A stretch of DNA of 39,074 nt, taken from Bacteroidales bacterium. GTDB taxonomy: Bacteria > Bacteroidota > Bacteroidia > Bacteroidales > UBA932. Numbering within the stretch: position 1 is the stretch's first letter; every line of letters begins with the position of its first letter. The stretch lies in assembly GCA_016284265.1 (NCBI GenBank), contig JAEEOM010000132.1:1-39074 (forward strand), written 5' to 3'. A program made the position numbers and the translations under genes. The notes below the pieces were generated by a model. The model made no database searches. It was not told where the DNA came from and saw nothing but the letters and a program-made list of their open reading frames with translations. Positions 1 to 9,328 of the stretch are shown here, piece after piece.

Positions 1-1181
1 ACCATATAGGCGTCATCGCTGCCGTAGCCGTAGGCCACGCCGCCGCTGTGGGCGATCTGCTCGGTCTCCAACTGTTCGGGCGTGCAGCCCCACCACAGAC
101 CGGGGACTTCGCCGGCAGCCAGGTTGGAACCATGGCCGGCGTCACCGATGTAACCGGCATTGCCCCAGGTGGAGCCATTCATCGGGTAGTAGGTCCAGGC
201 GCGCTCGCCGTTGCCTGCCAGGGCTGCATCCGGATCGGAGGCGTTCTTGAAGCGCCACCAGGTGGCTTCGCCCCAGCTCCATGCTTCGTTGCCGTTGGCA
301 CAGACCAGCGAGAGGTTGTTGGGATCGACATAGACCACATCGAACTCGTTGGCGCGCGATCCGCTCGTATTGATGATGAACGGGAAGAGGATCGGGGCGT
401 CGGTGGTCACGAGCGTACCGTAGCGGTAGCCGTCGGTGCAGTCCGGGTCGTAGTTGTTCAAGGAATAGGTACCCTTGGCAATCTGTGTGCCGTCGGCTTT
501 GTAAGAGATGCATTCGCCATCTTCGTTAAAGACCATGTAGGCGTTGTCATCTCCATAGCCGTAGACCGTGCCGCCAGCGTGCTGAACCTGCTCGGTCTCC
601 AGATCGGCAGGCATGCAGCCCCACCAAAGACCGGGGATTTCACCGGCAGCCACGTTGGCGCCGTGGCCGGAGGCACCGATGTAACCGGCATTGCCCCAGG
701 TGGAGCCGTTGATCGGATTCCATTTCCAAGCCTTGGCACCGGATTCACCGGTAAGGACTTTCACGGCAGGATCGAGGTCAGCCGGCACATAGACGTTGAC
801 CATGCTTTCAAAAAACACGACGGAAGCATCCTGGTTGATGGTGGAAACACTAAAGGGCTGGTTCGAATCAGCACCGCGGCGGGGCGTGATGTTGAAGACG
901 CCGGAAGCGCCGGTGGCCAGAATGTTCTTTGAACCGTCCGATTTTTGGTTGAATACCTGAACGGTCCGGGCGGGCGACGTATGGTACTTGATGTAGTTAC
1001 CGTCGGACTGGGGCTGGGTGCAGGCGGCATCGGCGTACTGGCCGTCGATGTGGAAAGCGCTCTGGAGGTCACTGGACGCAATCGGGGCGGTCTCATCAGG
1101 TCCCTGAATCACCACGGGTTCGCAAGAAGCGAGCAGGATACCCGCAAGGGCGAGGATTGAGAAGTAAAATATTTTCTTCAT
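1..1181 (-). CDS. Surface lipoprotein of a SusCD operon (SusE-position, PKD/SGBP-like), internally duplicated; C-terminus beyond left edge
   Basis: Own translation of the minus strand from ATG at 1181: MKKIFYFSILALAGILLASCEPVVIQGPDETAP..., open to the window edge, with lipobox LLASC. It lies downstream of susC/susD. Two copies of a WGNAGYIG...HG.N.AAGE.PGLWWGC.P..LETEQ...GYG.D.AYMV domain. Confidence 0.8.
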   Translation of the reverse strand, partial: MKKIFYFSILALAGILLASCEPVVIQGPDETAPIASSDLQSAFHIDGQYADAACTQPQSDGNYIKYHTSPARTVQVFNQKSDGSKNILATGASGVFNITPRRGADSNQPFSVSTINQDASVVFFESMVNVYVPADLDPAVKVLTGESGAKAWKWNPINGSTWGNAGYIGASGHGANVAAGEIPGLWWGCMPADLETEQVQHAGGTVYGYGDDNAYMVFNEDGECISYKADGTQIAKGTYSLNNYDPDCTDGYRYGTLVTTDAPILFPFIINTSGSRANEFDVVYVDPNNLSLVCANGNEAWSWGEATWWRFKNASDPDAALAGNGERAWTYYPMNGSTWGNAGYIGDAGHGSNLAAGEVPGLWWGCTPEQLETEQIAHSGGVAYGYGSDDAYM

Positions 1182-1208
1182 GACGTATAATATCTAAGGT
1201 AAGATCTG

Positions 1209-2993
1209 CTACCAGCCCGGGAAGTCGAACTGGGAACCCCAGCCTTCGTTCTGGGTGAACTTGTACTGCTCGCCTGCACCGGCAGACAGGGAAATCTGGC
1301 TGCTCGGAATCGAAACGAAGCCCTTGGTCGCGGTATAACGGTTGCCGTAGCCGCCATTGTACTTGGAAGCATGGTTGGTTTCTTCCACGCCGTTGTTCCA
1401 AACCTTCACGCCTTCCTGTTTGTTGAGGGCGGAGACCGCATAACTCTCACCATAACGGCGTATGTCGTTGAAGCGGACGCCTTCGAAAGCGAGTTCCCAG
1501 CGACGTTCATTACGCAGGTTTTCGTCGTTCAGCGGTTTGCTGGGCAGGCCGGCGCGGGCGCGGACCCGGTCGAAGGAGGCCTGGCTGCCGTTGATTTCGG
1601 CGTCCATCAGAAGCACTTCGGCGAAGCGGATCATCACCATGTCGTTGACGCTGTTGAGCTGGAAGTTGTCTTCATTGCCGCTCGACCAGGTCAGTTCGGG
1701 GAACATCACGTTAGTGAAGCTCTTCATATATTTGCCCTGATCTTCGCTCCAAGCCATGACAGGCATGATCTTGGTCTGGTAGAAGCCACTCTCCTGGATG
1801 TTGGCGTCACCGCCGAACTTGTAGGTGCTGCTGAATTTCTCAACCGGGATGATGGAAGCGTCCAGACGGGCGTCGTTCGGCTCCAGAGCCTTCCAGTCAG
1901 AGACCAGCGAAGGGTTGACCGGGCACATGCCCCAGCCGACGCCGAACGGCATGCATTCGCCGTTGTCAAGGCTCTGGCCGCGGACGCCCAGGAACAGAGC
2001 AGTCTGGTTGGAGTAACCGATGGTGGTGCTCCAGGAAGGCTGGGTGTTGAACTTGATGATGAACATCGCCTCAGGGTTGCGGGCGCCGTCGTCCTCGACC
2101 CATTTGTAGCCTTTGCCATACCAGGGGTTCTTCACATCGTTGATGGAGCAACGGTTGGTATAGGCCCAGAGGTTGTGGTAGTCGCTCACAAGGGTGTAGC
2201 CGGAGTTCTGCACGCAGTCGGAGATGTAGGAACCAACTTCGGACTTGCTGATCTTGGTGCCTTCCGCGATGCTGATGCCGATGGCTTCGTTCTCATAGGC
2301 CGGAAGGGTAATCTCGTTCAGACCGTAGAAGCCGGAAGCGAACAGATAGGCACGGCCCATGAGGGCTTCCGCGCAGTACTTGTCCACGTGGCCGTCGCCG
2401 CTGGCCTGCTTGGCGGGCATGATGTCGGCAGCAATCTTGCAGTCTTCGATAATCTGGCCCCAGAGGGCTTCACCGCTGATCTGCGGCTGGGTAGGATCCG
2501 CCTGGGAGGTGACAGGGCAGGGGATGTTGCCGAACATCGAGGCGAGTTCGTAGTAATACCAGGCACGGAGGAAGAAAGCCTCGCCCATGTATTGGTTGAG
2601 TTCCGCGACGCCGCAGTTGGGCATGGCCTCGATGGCTGCGTTCGCCCGGGCAATGCCTTTGTAACGGTTCACGTAGAAATCATTGTACATGTCGGTACCG
2701 AAGTTGAGCAGGAGGTCTTCTGCCTGCATCGTCTGGTCGTTCTGGCCACCGCCGCCGAGTGCGTCGTCGGATGCCGCCACGGACCACAGGAAGTGGTTGA
2801 CATGGACATTGGTTCCGATGGCGACATTTAGGTTGTTGTAGATGCCGGCAAGCATCTGTTCTGCGTCGGTCGCATTCACCGGGAAGTTGCTGCTGTCTTT
2901 CGACCAGTAGTTGGTGGTGTCGAGGAAGGACTCACACGAAGCGAAAGAGAGCACAAGAGCGGCCATTGCCGCGAGTTTGAATATCTTTTTCAT
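1209..2993 (-). CDS. RagB/SusD-family nutrient uptake outer membrane lipoprotein
   Basis: MKKIFKLAAMAALVLSFASCESFLDT... with SusD-type N-terminus and C-terminal ELAFEGVRFNDIRRYG motif. Immediately downstream of a susC. Confidence 0.95.
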   Translation of the reverse strand: MKKIFKLAAMAALVLSFASCESFLDTTNYWSKDSSNFPVNATDAEQMLAGIYNNLNVAIGTNVHVNHFLWSVAASDDALGGGGQNDQTMQAEDLLLNFGTDMYNDFYVNRYKGIARANAAIEAMPNCGVAELNQYMGEAFFLRAWYYYELASMFGNIPCPVTSQADPTQPQISGEALWGQIIEDCKIAADIMPAKQASGDGHVDKYCAEALMGRAYLFASGFYGLNEITLPAYENEAIGISIAEGTKISKSEVGSYISDCVQNSGYTLVSDYHNLWAYTNRCSINDVKNPWYGKGYKWVEDDGARNPEAMFIIKFNTQPSWSTTIGYSNQTALFLGVRGQSLDNGECMPFGVGWGMCPVNPSLVSDWKALEPNDARLDASIIPVEKFSSTYKFGGDANIQESGFYQTKIMPVMAWSEDQGKYMKSFTNVMFPELTWSSGNEDNFQLNSVNDMVMIRFAEVLLMDAEINGSQASFDRVRARAGLPSKPLNDENLRNERRWELAFEGVRFNDIRRYGESYAVSALNKQEGVKVWNNGVEETNHASKYNGGYGNRYTATKGFVSIPSSQISLSAGAGEQYKFTQNEGWGSQFDFPGW

Positions 2994-3007
2994 ATCCGTC
3001 ATCCGAA

Positions 3008-6000
3008 TTAGAATTTAAGATTGAGTCCGACGATCAGGCCCTTGGCCTGCGGATAGTAACCCAGATCGATGCCTTTGGCCCATCCGTCAAAGCCGGAGGA
3101 GGAACCTACCTCAGGGTCAAGACCCTTGAACTTGGTGAAGCAGAATGGATTCTGGGCCTGGACATAGAGACGGCACTGGCCGAACGGAGCATCTTTCCAA
3201 AGACGCTTGAAGTCATAGCCGAGCGTGACGGTCTGGATGCGGAAGAAGTCAGCATCTTCGATGAAGATGTCGGAGTTGTTCATGAAGTTGTAGTTGGTAC
3301 CGGCAACCAGACGGGGATAGTGGTTGGAAGTACCTTCACCGTGCCAGTAGTTGTACACTTCGGTGGTGTAGTTGTTCCACTGGCTGTCGGAGTAACGGCG
3401 GTAAGCCCGGAAAACCTGCTGGCCGAACATGCCGTAACCGCTGACTGCCAAGTCGAAGCCCTTGAAGTAGATCGAGAAGTTCACACCGAGGTTGAAGTCC
3501 GGGTTCGGGTCGCCGGTCATCGTCTTGTCGGCGTCGTTGATCACGCCGTCGTTGTTCAGGTCAGCGAACTTCAAGTCACCGGGGACGATATTGTCGACAA
3601 TGGTACCCTTGCCTGCCGCCTTCCAGGCGTCGATCTCATCCTGATTCTGGAAGACTCCTTCGGACTTGTAGGTCCAGAAGTAGCCAATCGGGAAGCCGAC
3701 CTGGGCGCGGTACATCTCGGCGATACCCTGGACGACATTGCCCTGGCCATGGATGATACCTTCGTCGTTCGCAATCCGGGTGACGATGTTCTTGTTGTAG
3801 GCACCGTTCACACCGATATTGTAGGAGAAGTCCTGGCTGCGGGCGTCGTTCCAGTTGAGGGCGAGCTCGACACCGGTGTTGCGCACGTCACCACCGTTGA
3901 TGTACGGGGCGTTGGCGCCGAAGTGACCCATGATCGGGGCGTTGACCAGCCAGTCTTTGGTATCTTTCTGGTACCAGTCGAAAGCGATGTTCAGGCGGCT
4001 GTCGAACATGCGGGCGTCGAAACCGAGGTCAAGCTGCTGGGAAGTCTCCCAGGTGATGTCGGGGTTGGCCAGCTTGTCGGCATAGGCGCCGGTACCGGAG
4101 TTCGTAGCGGTAGGGCCGGTATAGAAGGAATAACCGCCATCTGCAGCACCGACCGAAATCGTGGACAGATACTGGAAGTTGGAAATGTTGCAGTTACCGT
4201 TCTGGCCCCAGCTGCCGCGGAGTTTGAGGAAGTTGACTACGTTCCTGTTCCACCAGGACTCATTGGAGACCACCCAGCCGGCGGAGACCGAAGGGAAGGT
4301 ACCCCAGCGGCGGCCGCGCATGAAGTTGGAGGAGCCGTCGTGGCGGAGGATCAGGGAGAGCATGTAGCGTTCGTCATAGTTGTAATTGATACGGCCGAAG
4401 AAGGAAACCAGGCCGCTGTCACCCCAAGTAGAACCGGAAACATCGGTCAACGAAGGATCGCCTGACGTGTTGCTCACGTAGGCGTACTTCCACTGGTTGG
4501 GCCAGAGGACGCTGCTGTTGCCAGCACCGACATCTTCGCCGAAACCGCTGTGCTCGAGGGTGTTACCAATCAGGGCGTCGAAATTGTGACGGTCGCCGAG
4601 GGTAAATACGTAGTTGACGGTGTTTTCCCAAGACCAGTTCCAGCCGGCACCTGCGCTCTGGCTGACATTGTCCACATCGGAGAACGCATAGTTGGTCAGT
4701 TTATAGGAAAGACCATACTGGCGGTAGGTGTAGGAACTCATCTTGTAGTTGAACTGGCTCTTCCAGACCAGGCCCTTGATGGGCTGGATGCGGAGGTTAG
4801 CCGACATGTTGAGGCCATAGTTGTGACTCTCGTTGTTGCCGCGGGAAGAGTAGACCATGGCGGCGATCGGGTTGCCGGTGTACGGATCGAGATCCCAGAT
4901 GCCGCTTTGACTCAGCCAGTCGTATTCCGTGTAGCTGCCGTCAGGCTGGTAGACAGGAACCATCGGGTTGGCCGAGAGCATGGAGAAGATATCGTTCCAG
5001 TAGTGGTTGCCGGTACCGATACCGCTCTTCGTGCTGGTGGTGAAAGACAGATTCTCGCCGAAGGTGATGACGTCGAGGTCGCCACTGCGCCAGAGCACGT
5101 GGTCCGAGTTGATACGGGCCGTCAGACGCTTGTAGTTGGAAGCGACAGGCTTGCCGAAGATACCTTCCTGGTCGGTGTAGCTTACACCCATCGAGAACTT
5201 GGAGATGTCCGAACCACCGATGATGTTGACGGCGTGGTTCGTGTTGGGGGCATTCGAGTTGCGGATTGCTTCAAGCCAGTCCGTTCCAACGAAGGAACCG
5301 TCCTTGATGCTGTTGTAGAGGGCCGGATTCAGGGTGTTGACCCAGTCGATGGGGTCTTTGCCCATATTGAAATTGACCTGGTCCTGAATGTTCATGTACT
5401 GCCGGGCATTCAGGAGCTGGGGCATCTTCTGGACGTTCTGCACGCCGTAGAAGCCGTCATAGGTGACGGTGATCTTGCCGCTCTTGCCCTGCTTGGTGGT
5501 GATCAGGATGACACCGTTTGCACCACGTGCACCGTAGATGGCGCAGGAGGCGGCGTCCTTCAGGACGTCGATGCTTTCGATGTCGGACGGGTTGAGCGAG
5601 TTGATGTCACCGCCCGTCACACCGTCGATCACGTACAGAGGAGCATAGGAACCGGTGGTACCCATACCGCGGATGTTGACATTGTAGCCGGAACCCGGCT
5701 GTCCGTTGGAGCTCATGATGCTCACGCCAGGCGTGGACGACTGCATGGCTCCGAGGGCGCTGGTGGTGTTGAGCTTGGCCAGCTCTTCACCTTTGACCTG
5801 GACGGTGGAACCAGTCACGAGCTTCTTTTTCTGGACGCCGTAACCGACCACCACGGTTTCTTCGAGAAACTCAGCGTCTTCCTCCAGGAACACGTCGAAA
5901 ACCGTGCGGTCTCCAATCGGGATCACCTGGGTCTTGTAGCCGATGGATGAGATTTCGATCGTCGCGCCCGGTTTGACGTTCAGTACGAAAGTACCATCCA

Positions 6001-6160
6001 TGTCGGTCGAGGCACCATTTTGGGTGCCGCTTTCAATGACGCTTGCTCCGATAACGGGGCCGTAGGTGTCGGTGACCGTACCGGTAATCCGGACGGTCTG
6101 CGCCAAGGCGGCCACGCCGAAGAGCAGGAGCGTCAAGGTAGCAAAAAATTTGCTTTTCAT
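3008..6160 (-). CDS. SusC/RagA-family TonB-dependent outer membrane transporter
   Basis: Signal peptide, carboxypeptidase-regulatory-like domain (VRITGTVTDTYGPVIGASVIESGTQNGASTDMDGTFVL), TonB/plug region (VVVGYGVQKK, PLYVIDGV, DIESIDVLKDAASCAIYGARGANGVILITTK). Confidence 0.97.
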   Translation of the reverse strand: MKSKFFATLTLLLFGVAALAQTVRITGTVTDTYGPVIGASVIESGTQNGASTDMDGTFVLNVKPGATIEISSIGYKTQVIPIGDRTVFDVFLEEDAEFLEETVVVGYGVQKKKLVTGSTVQVKGEELAKLNTTSALGAMQSSTPGVSIMSSNGQPGSGYNVNIRGMGTTGSYAPLYVIDGVTGGDINSLNPSDIESIDVLKDAASCAIYGARGANGVILITTKQGKSGKITVTYDGFYGVQNVQKMPQLLNARQYMNIQDQVNFNMGKDPIDWVNTLNPALYNSIKDGSFVGTDWLEAIRNSNAPNTNHAVNIIGGSDISKFSMGVSYTDQEGIFGKPVASNYKRLTARINSDHVLWRSGDLDVITFGENLSFTTSTKSGIGTGNHYWNDIFSMLSANPMVPVYQPDGSYTEYDWLSQSGIWDLDPYTGNPIAAMVYSSRGNNESHNYGLNMSANLRIQPIKGLVWKSQFNYKMSSYTYRQYGLSYKLTNYAFSDVDNVSQSAGAGWNWSWENTVNYVFTLGDRHNFDALIGNTLEHSGFGEDVGAGNSSVLWPNQWKYAYVSNTSGDPSLTDVSGSTWGDSGLVSFFGRINYNYDERYMLSLILRHDGSSNFMRGRRWGTFPSVSAGWVVSNESWWNRNVVNFLKLRGSWGQNGNCNISNFQYLSTISVGAADGGYSFYTGPTATNSGTGAYADKLANPDITWETSQQLDLGFDARMFDSRLNIAFDWYQKDTKDWLVNAPIMGHFGANAPYINGGDVRNTGVELALNWNDARSQDFSYNIGVNGAYNKNIVTRIANDEGIIHGQGNVVQGIAEMYRAQVGFPIGYFWTYKSEGVFQNQDEIDAWKAAGKGTIVDNIVPGDLKFADLNNDGVINDADKTMTGDPNPDFNLGVNFSIYFKGFDLAVSGYGMFGQQVFRAYRRYSDSQWNNYTTEVYNYWHGEGTSNHYPRLVAGTNYNFMNNSDIFIEDADFFRIQTVTLGYDFKRLWKDAPFGQCRLYVQAQNPFCFTKFKGLDPEVGSSSGFDGWAKGIDLGYYPQAKGLIVGLNLKF

Positions 6161-6271
6161 GGGTTGGAAGGTTGGTTAATAATAAGTTGTGGTTAAATAA
6201 TATAGTTTCTTGCCTTCGCGCGTTAACATGTGCGCGCAATTAAACGCATAAAGGTAAAAATTATTCATCAA

Positions 6272-6298
6272 ACATCCTAAGATGGCTCGGTAGGATGT
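6272..6298. promoter_or_regulatory. 8-bp perfect inverted repeat (acatccta-N11-taggatgt) upstream of the left susC; candidate operator
   Basis: Direct reading: acatccta at 6272-6279, taggatgt at 6291-6298. Lies 112 bp upstream of the susC start, with TACCTTTAT (a near -7-like box) between. Confidence 0.4.
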
Positions 6299-6368
6299 CT
6301 GAAAAGTATCGGTAATTGGATGGATTGTATTATTTTACCTGTCGGCGTTGCTGTCCCGGTTCCGGGAT

Positions 6369-7604
6369 TTACGGGCTATAGGGTTGCAGGATGGCGTCTT
6401 TGGTCCGGGGCATCGTCCACCGCGGGAGGGAGCGGTCTTTTCCGTCGGACAGCCCCATCCAATAAAACGCCGCTACGCCGCTGGCTTTGGCTTTGGTGGA
6501 GAAATAGTTGGTAAAGCGGACGTTGGCCTCGCTGTCTTCGGATGTGCCGCCGCCCCACTCCCCGATGATGACCGGCACGCCAAGCCGTTTCTGCAAGTGG
6601 GTGCTGACGTTGGTAAACAGTCGGTCGATGTCTGTTTTCTGTTCCTCGAACTTGACCGCCTCCCAGTAGCTGTGCACCTCCACGGCAAGATGTCCCGGCG
6701 CTTCCGGAATCTGGAGTTGCGCCAGCGGTTCCTTCAGATGGGAGTTCCATGTTCCGTCGCCGCTGCAGGCGCCGTAGGTGTTGATGACGAGGTTCCGCAT
6801 GGCGTTGTTGCCTCCCGTTGCACGGACGGTCTCGACAAAGAGGCGGGCGTATTGGTTGATGCCGCGGTAGGCCGATGCCGCTATGCCGGCGTCATAACGG
6901 GTGGGCGACGCGAAAGAAGCGAAGCACCAGGAGTCCAGCGGGTCCAGCATTTCATTGTAGGACTCGAAGAGCAGTTTCTCGCCATAATCGCGGAAGGTCG
7001 TTGCAATCTGCTGCCAAAGGGATTGGTATCGGATTTTGGCAGCGGCAAAACCTTCGTCGGAAGCCACCAGCCAGGCCGTATCATCGGCACCGGTGTCGTG
7101 GTGGACGTTCAGGATACAGTACATCCCTTCCTCGATAACATAATCGACCACCTCCTTGACCCGGGCCATCCAGGCTGCATCCACCTCAGTCCCGACCCAG
7201 GTGGTAGGATCCCATTTTTCGTTGTCGTGAAGGATGATCGTGCCCATGTGCGGATACCAGGTTACCGGTATCCGGATTGCCCCGAATCCCGTGACCTTGA
7301 ACATGTGGATCAGTTCCCGGGTGGTCAGGGGCTGCCCCCAGGCAGTTTCGTAGTCTTTGGGCGTACGTCCGGACCAGGCTTCGATCCACATGTGGTCGAG
7401 GCTTCCGCTGTGGCTGTCGAGGGTGTTGCCCAGATTCCATCCGGCCCCCATGTGCAGCACGGCATCCGCTGCGGATTCGAAGGCGGTTCCGACAGGTTCC
7501 GGATCCGGTTTGGGCGCAGGCGGTACGCTCCCTTCATCATCCGGGATACAACCGGCCAGAAAGAGATATGCCAGCAGGAAATACAGCCAGGCGTGGGGGC
7601 GCAT
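6369..7604 (-). CDS. Glycoside hydrolase family 5 lipoprotein (endoglucanase/mannanase/xylanase-type; subfamily not assigned)
   Basis: Lipobox LAGC; GH5 motifs GWNLGNTLDS, GAIRIPVTWYPH, ESYNEMLDP (acid/base), VIIGEWGG (nucleophile). Confidence 0.88.
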   Translation of the reverse strand: MRPHAWLYFLLAYLFLAGCIPDDEGSVPPAPKPDPEPVGTAFESAADAVLHMGAGWNLGNTLDSHSGSLDHMWIEAWSGRTPKDYETAWGQPLTTRELIHMFKVTGFGAIRIPVTWYPHMGTIILHDNEKWDPTTWVGTEVDAAWMARVKEVVDYVIEEGMYCILNVHHDTGADDTAWLVASDEGFAAAKIRYQSLWQQIATTFRDYGEKLLFESYNEMLDPLDSWCFASFASPTRYDAGIAASAYRGINQYARLFVETVRATGGNNAMRNLVINTYGACSGDGTWNSHLKEPLAQLQIPEAPGHLAVEVHSYWEAVKFEEQKTDIDRLFTNVSTHLQKRLGVPVIIGEWGGGTSEDSEANVRFTNYFSTKAKASGVAAFYWMGLSDGKDRSLPRWTMPRTKDAILQPYSP

Positions 7605-7606
7605 TG

Positions 7607-9328
7607 TTACTGATTCTCGGTTTGCTCAGCAAAAGTACGGAAATAATCGAGACAAACATCCCGCCAGCGGGCAGCATCTTGTTCGTTCTGTTCCAGCAGT
7701 GCACTGACCTGGGCATGTCGTCGCGCGTTCACGTAGGGTTTCATTCCGGCCCAGACTGCCCGATATTGCCGCACCTGTTCCACGCCCCGGCTATAATGCT
7801 GTTGCAATTCCTCCCAGAGCGTGAGGCCGGAGTGCATCCGATAGTCCCAGGGAACATGGTGGAACCAGAGCAGCAATTCTTCGGGACACTCTTCCAGCGA
7901 GTTGAAGCGGTCGGCGAGCGGTGGGTTATACTGATCGACGGCGCCGGATCCCGTTTCCCGGGTGCGGTCGAATCCGATACCGTCCGGTCCGGCCCGGTGG
8001 TAATAGGCGGGCAACCAGTCTTCCCGGGCGCCAGGCACGCGGCAGGCCGGATCGGGGCCGAAATGGTGCTCCCAGGCAAACAAGTGGTGCAGCCCCAGCG
8101 GCATCATGTAATCGACGCAGGCTTCGCGTGAAGAGAGCATGACGGCTTTCATCGGCTCGATGAAATGCCGGGTGAAACGCTTGTTTGAGATCAGCAGCGG
8201 TTTGGGGAAAGTGATCCGCAGCCACTCTTCGGCAATCTGTTCGCTGGACAGCGCGGGATTCCAGGCCAGACGCCCGAACGCATACCAGTTGGCTTGGTTG
8301 AACAGGTTTCCGCACCAGTCGGGACTCTGTCCCACGTTGGCCACGCCTGCGATGGCCGAAACCGGCGCCGAAGACGTGAGGGCCGCCACGGTGGAACCGG
8401 GTCCGTCCCGGTACGTATCGGACTGCAGGCATTCTTCCCACAGGGGAGCCAGAAAAACCAGGGAAGAGGCCTGGCCCAGGTATTCCATGGTAATTTGGAG
8501 TTCCGGAGAAACCGAGGTCGCCAGCATGCCGCCGAACAGTGGGCTGAACGGTTCCCGGGGCTGGAAATCCACGGGACCGTTTTTAACCTGGATGCTTACG
8601 TTGGAACGGAATTGGCCATCCAGCGGCACGAATTCGTCGTAGGCCTGGCGGGCCCTGTCCAGGCTGTTCGGGGCATAGACGAACGCCCGCCAGAGGAGGA
8701 TGCCGCCGTGCGCGTCAAGCGCGTCGGCCAGCATGTTGGCGCCCTCCGCATGGGAGCGGCCGTAGTCTTGTGGACCGGGTTGTCCTTCACTGGAGGCTTT
8801 CACCAGGAAGCCTCCAAAATCGGGAACCAGGGCGTAGATCTCGTCTACTTTCCCGGCCCACCAGGCTATGACACAGGGATCCAGCGGATCGGCCGTAGAT
8901 AGTCCGCCCAAAGTGGCGGGGGAGGCGAAGTTGACCGACAGGTAAACCCGGATTCCATAAGGGCGGAGGATGTCGGCAATGCCGGCTACCCGTCGCAGAT
9001 GCCATTCATCGAGGATGGCGGGGGCGGCGTTGACGTTGTTGAGGACGATGCCGTTGATGCCCAGTTTCTGGTTCAGCCGGCCGTACCGGTCGATCCGGGA
9101 CACGGGAATCTCTTCCTCGGTCCAGCCCCAGATGGAGGGACCTGCATAACCGCGTTCCACGGAGTCGTCCAGATTGTCCCAATGGTCCAGGATGCGGTAG
9201 GCATAAGTCGGGCTGCCCTCCAGCGGAACCGTAGCGTCCAACCAGAGAAGGTCGCTTCTCCCTGAGCAGGAATGCAGAGGGAGAAGCAGACACAAACAAC
9301 CCAATAAACTTAATTTAATCCAAACCAT
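7607..9328 (-). CDS. GH67 alpha-glucuronidase (lipoprotein)
   Basis: Motifs YRILDHWDNLDDSVERGYAGPSIWGW, KASSEGQPGPQDYGRSHAEGANMLADAL, GILLWRAFVY, YAFGRLAWNPALSSEQIAEEWLRITF. Lipobox-like LHSC. Confidence 0.94.
   Translation of the reverse strand: MVWIKLSLLGCLCLLLPLHSCSGRSDLLWLDATVPLEGSPTYAYRILDHWDNLDDSVERGYAGPSIWGWTEEEIPVSRIDRYGRLNQKLGINGIVLNNVNAAPAILDEWHLRRVAGIADILRPYGIRVYLSVNFASPATLGGLSTADPLDPCVIAWWAGKVDEIYALVPDFGGFLVKASSEGQPGPQDYGRSHAEGANMLADALDAHGGILLWRAFVYAPNSLDRARQAYDEFVPLDGQFRSNVSIQVKNGPVDFQPREPFSPLFGGMLATSVSPELQITMEYLGQASSLVFLAPLWEECLQSDTYRDGPGSTVAALTSSAPVSAIAGVANVGQSPDWCGNLFNQANWYAFGRLAWNPALSSEQIAEEWLRITFPKPLLISNKRFTRHFIEPMKAVMLSSREACVDYMMPLGLHHLFAWEHHFGPDPACRVPGAREDWLPAYYHRAGPDGIGFDRTRETGSGAVDQYNPPLADRFNSLEECPEELLLWFHHVPWDYRMHSGLTLWEELQQHYSRGVEQVRQYRAVWAGMKPYVNARRHAQVSALLEQNEQDAARWRDVCLDYFRTFAEQTENQ

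Noticed and set aside
48-932. 294-aa plus-strand ORF at the left edge
   Set aside because: Antisense to the lipoprotein gene that reads from 1181 to the window edge with signal peptide and repeats. Its apparent internal repeats mirror the real coding repeats.
4550-5950. 466-aa plus-strand ORF inside susC (with 3320-4465 and 1371-2831)
   Set aside because: Shadow ORFs with the same compositional artefact; the minus-strand SusC/SusD products are unambiguous.
6354-6367. tcccgg-tt-ccggga inverted repeat just after the GH5 stop codon
   Set aside because: Could be a weak terminator element but the 2-nt spacer and lack of a following T-run on the minus strand do not support a terminator call.
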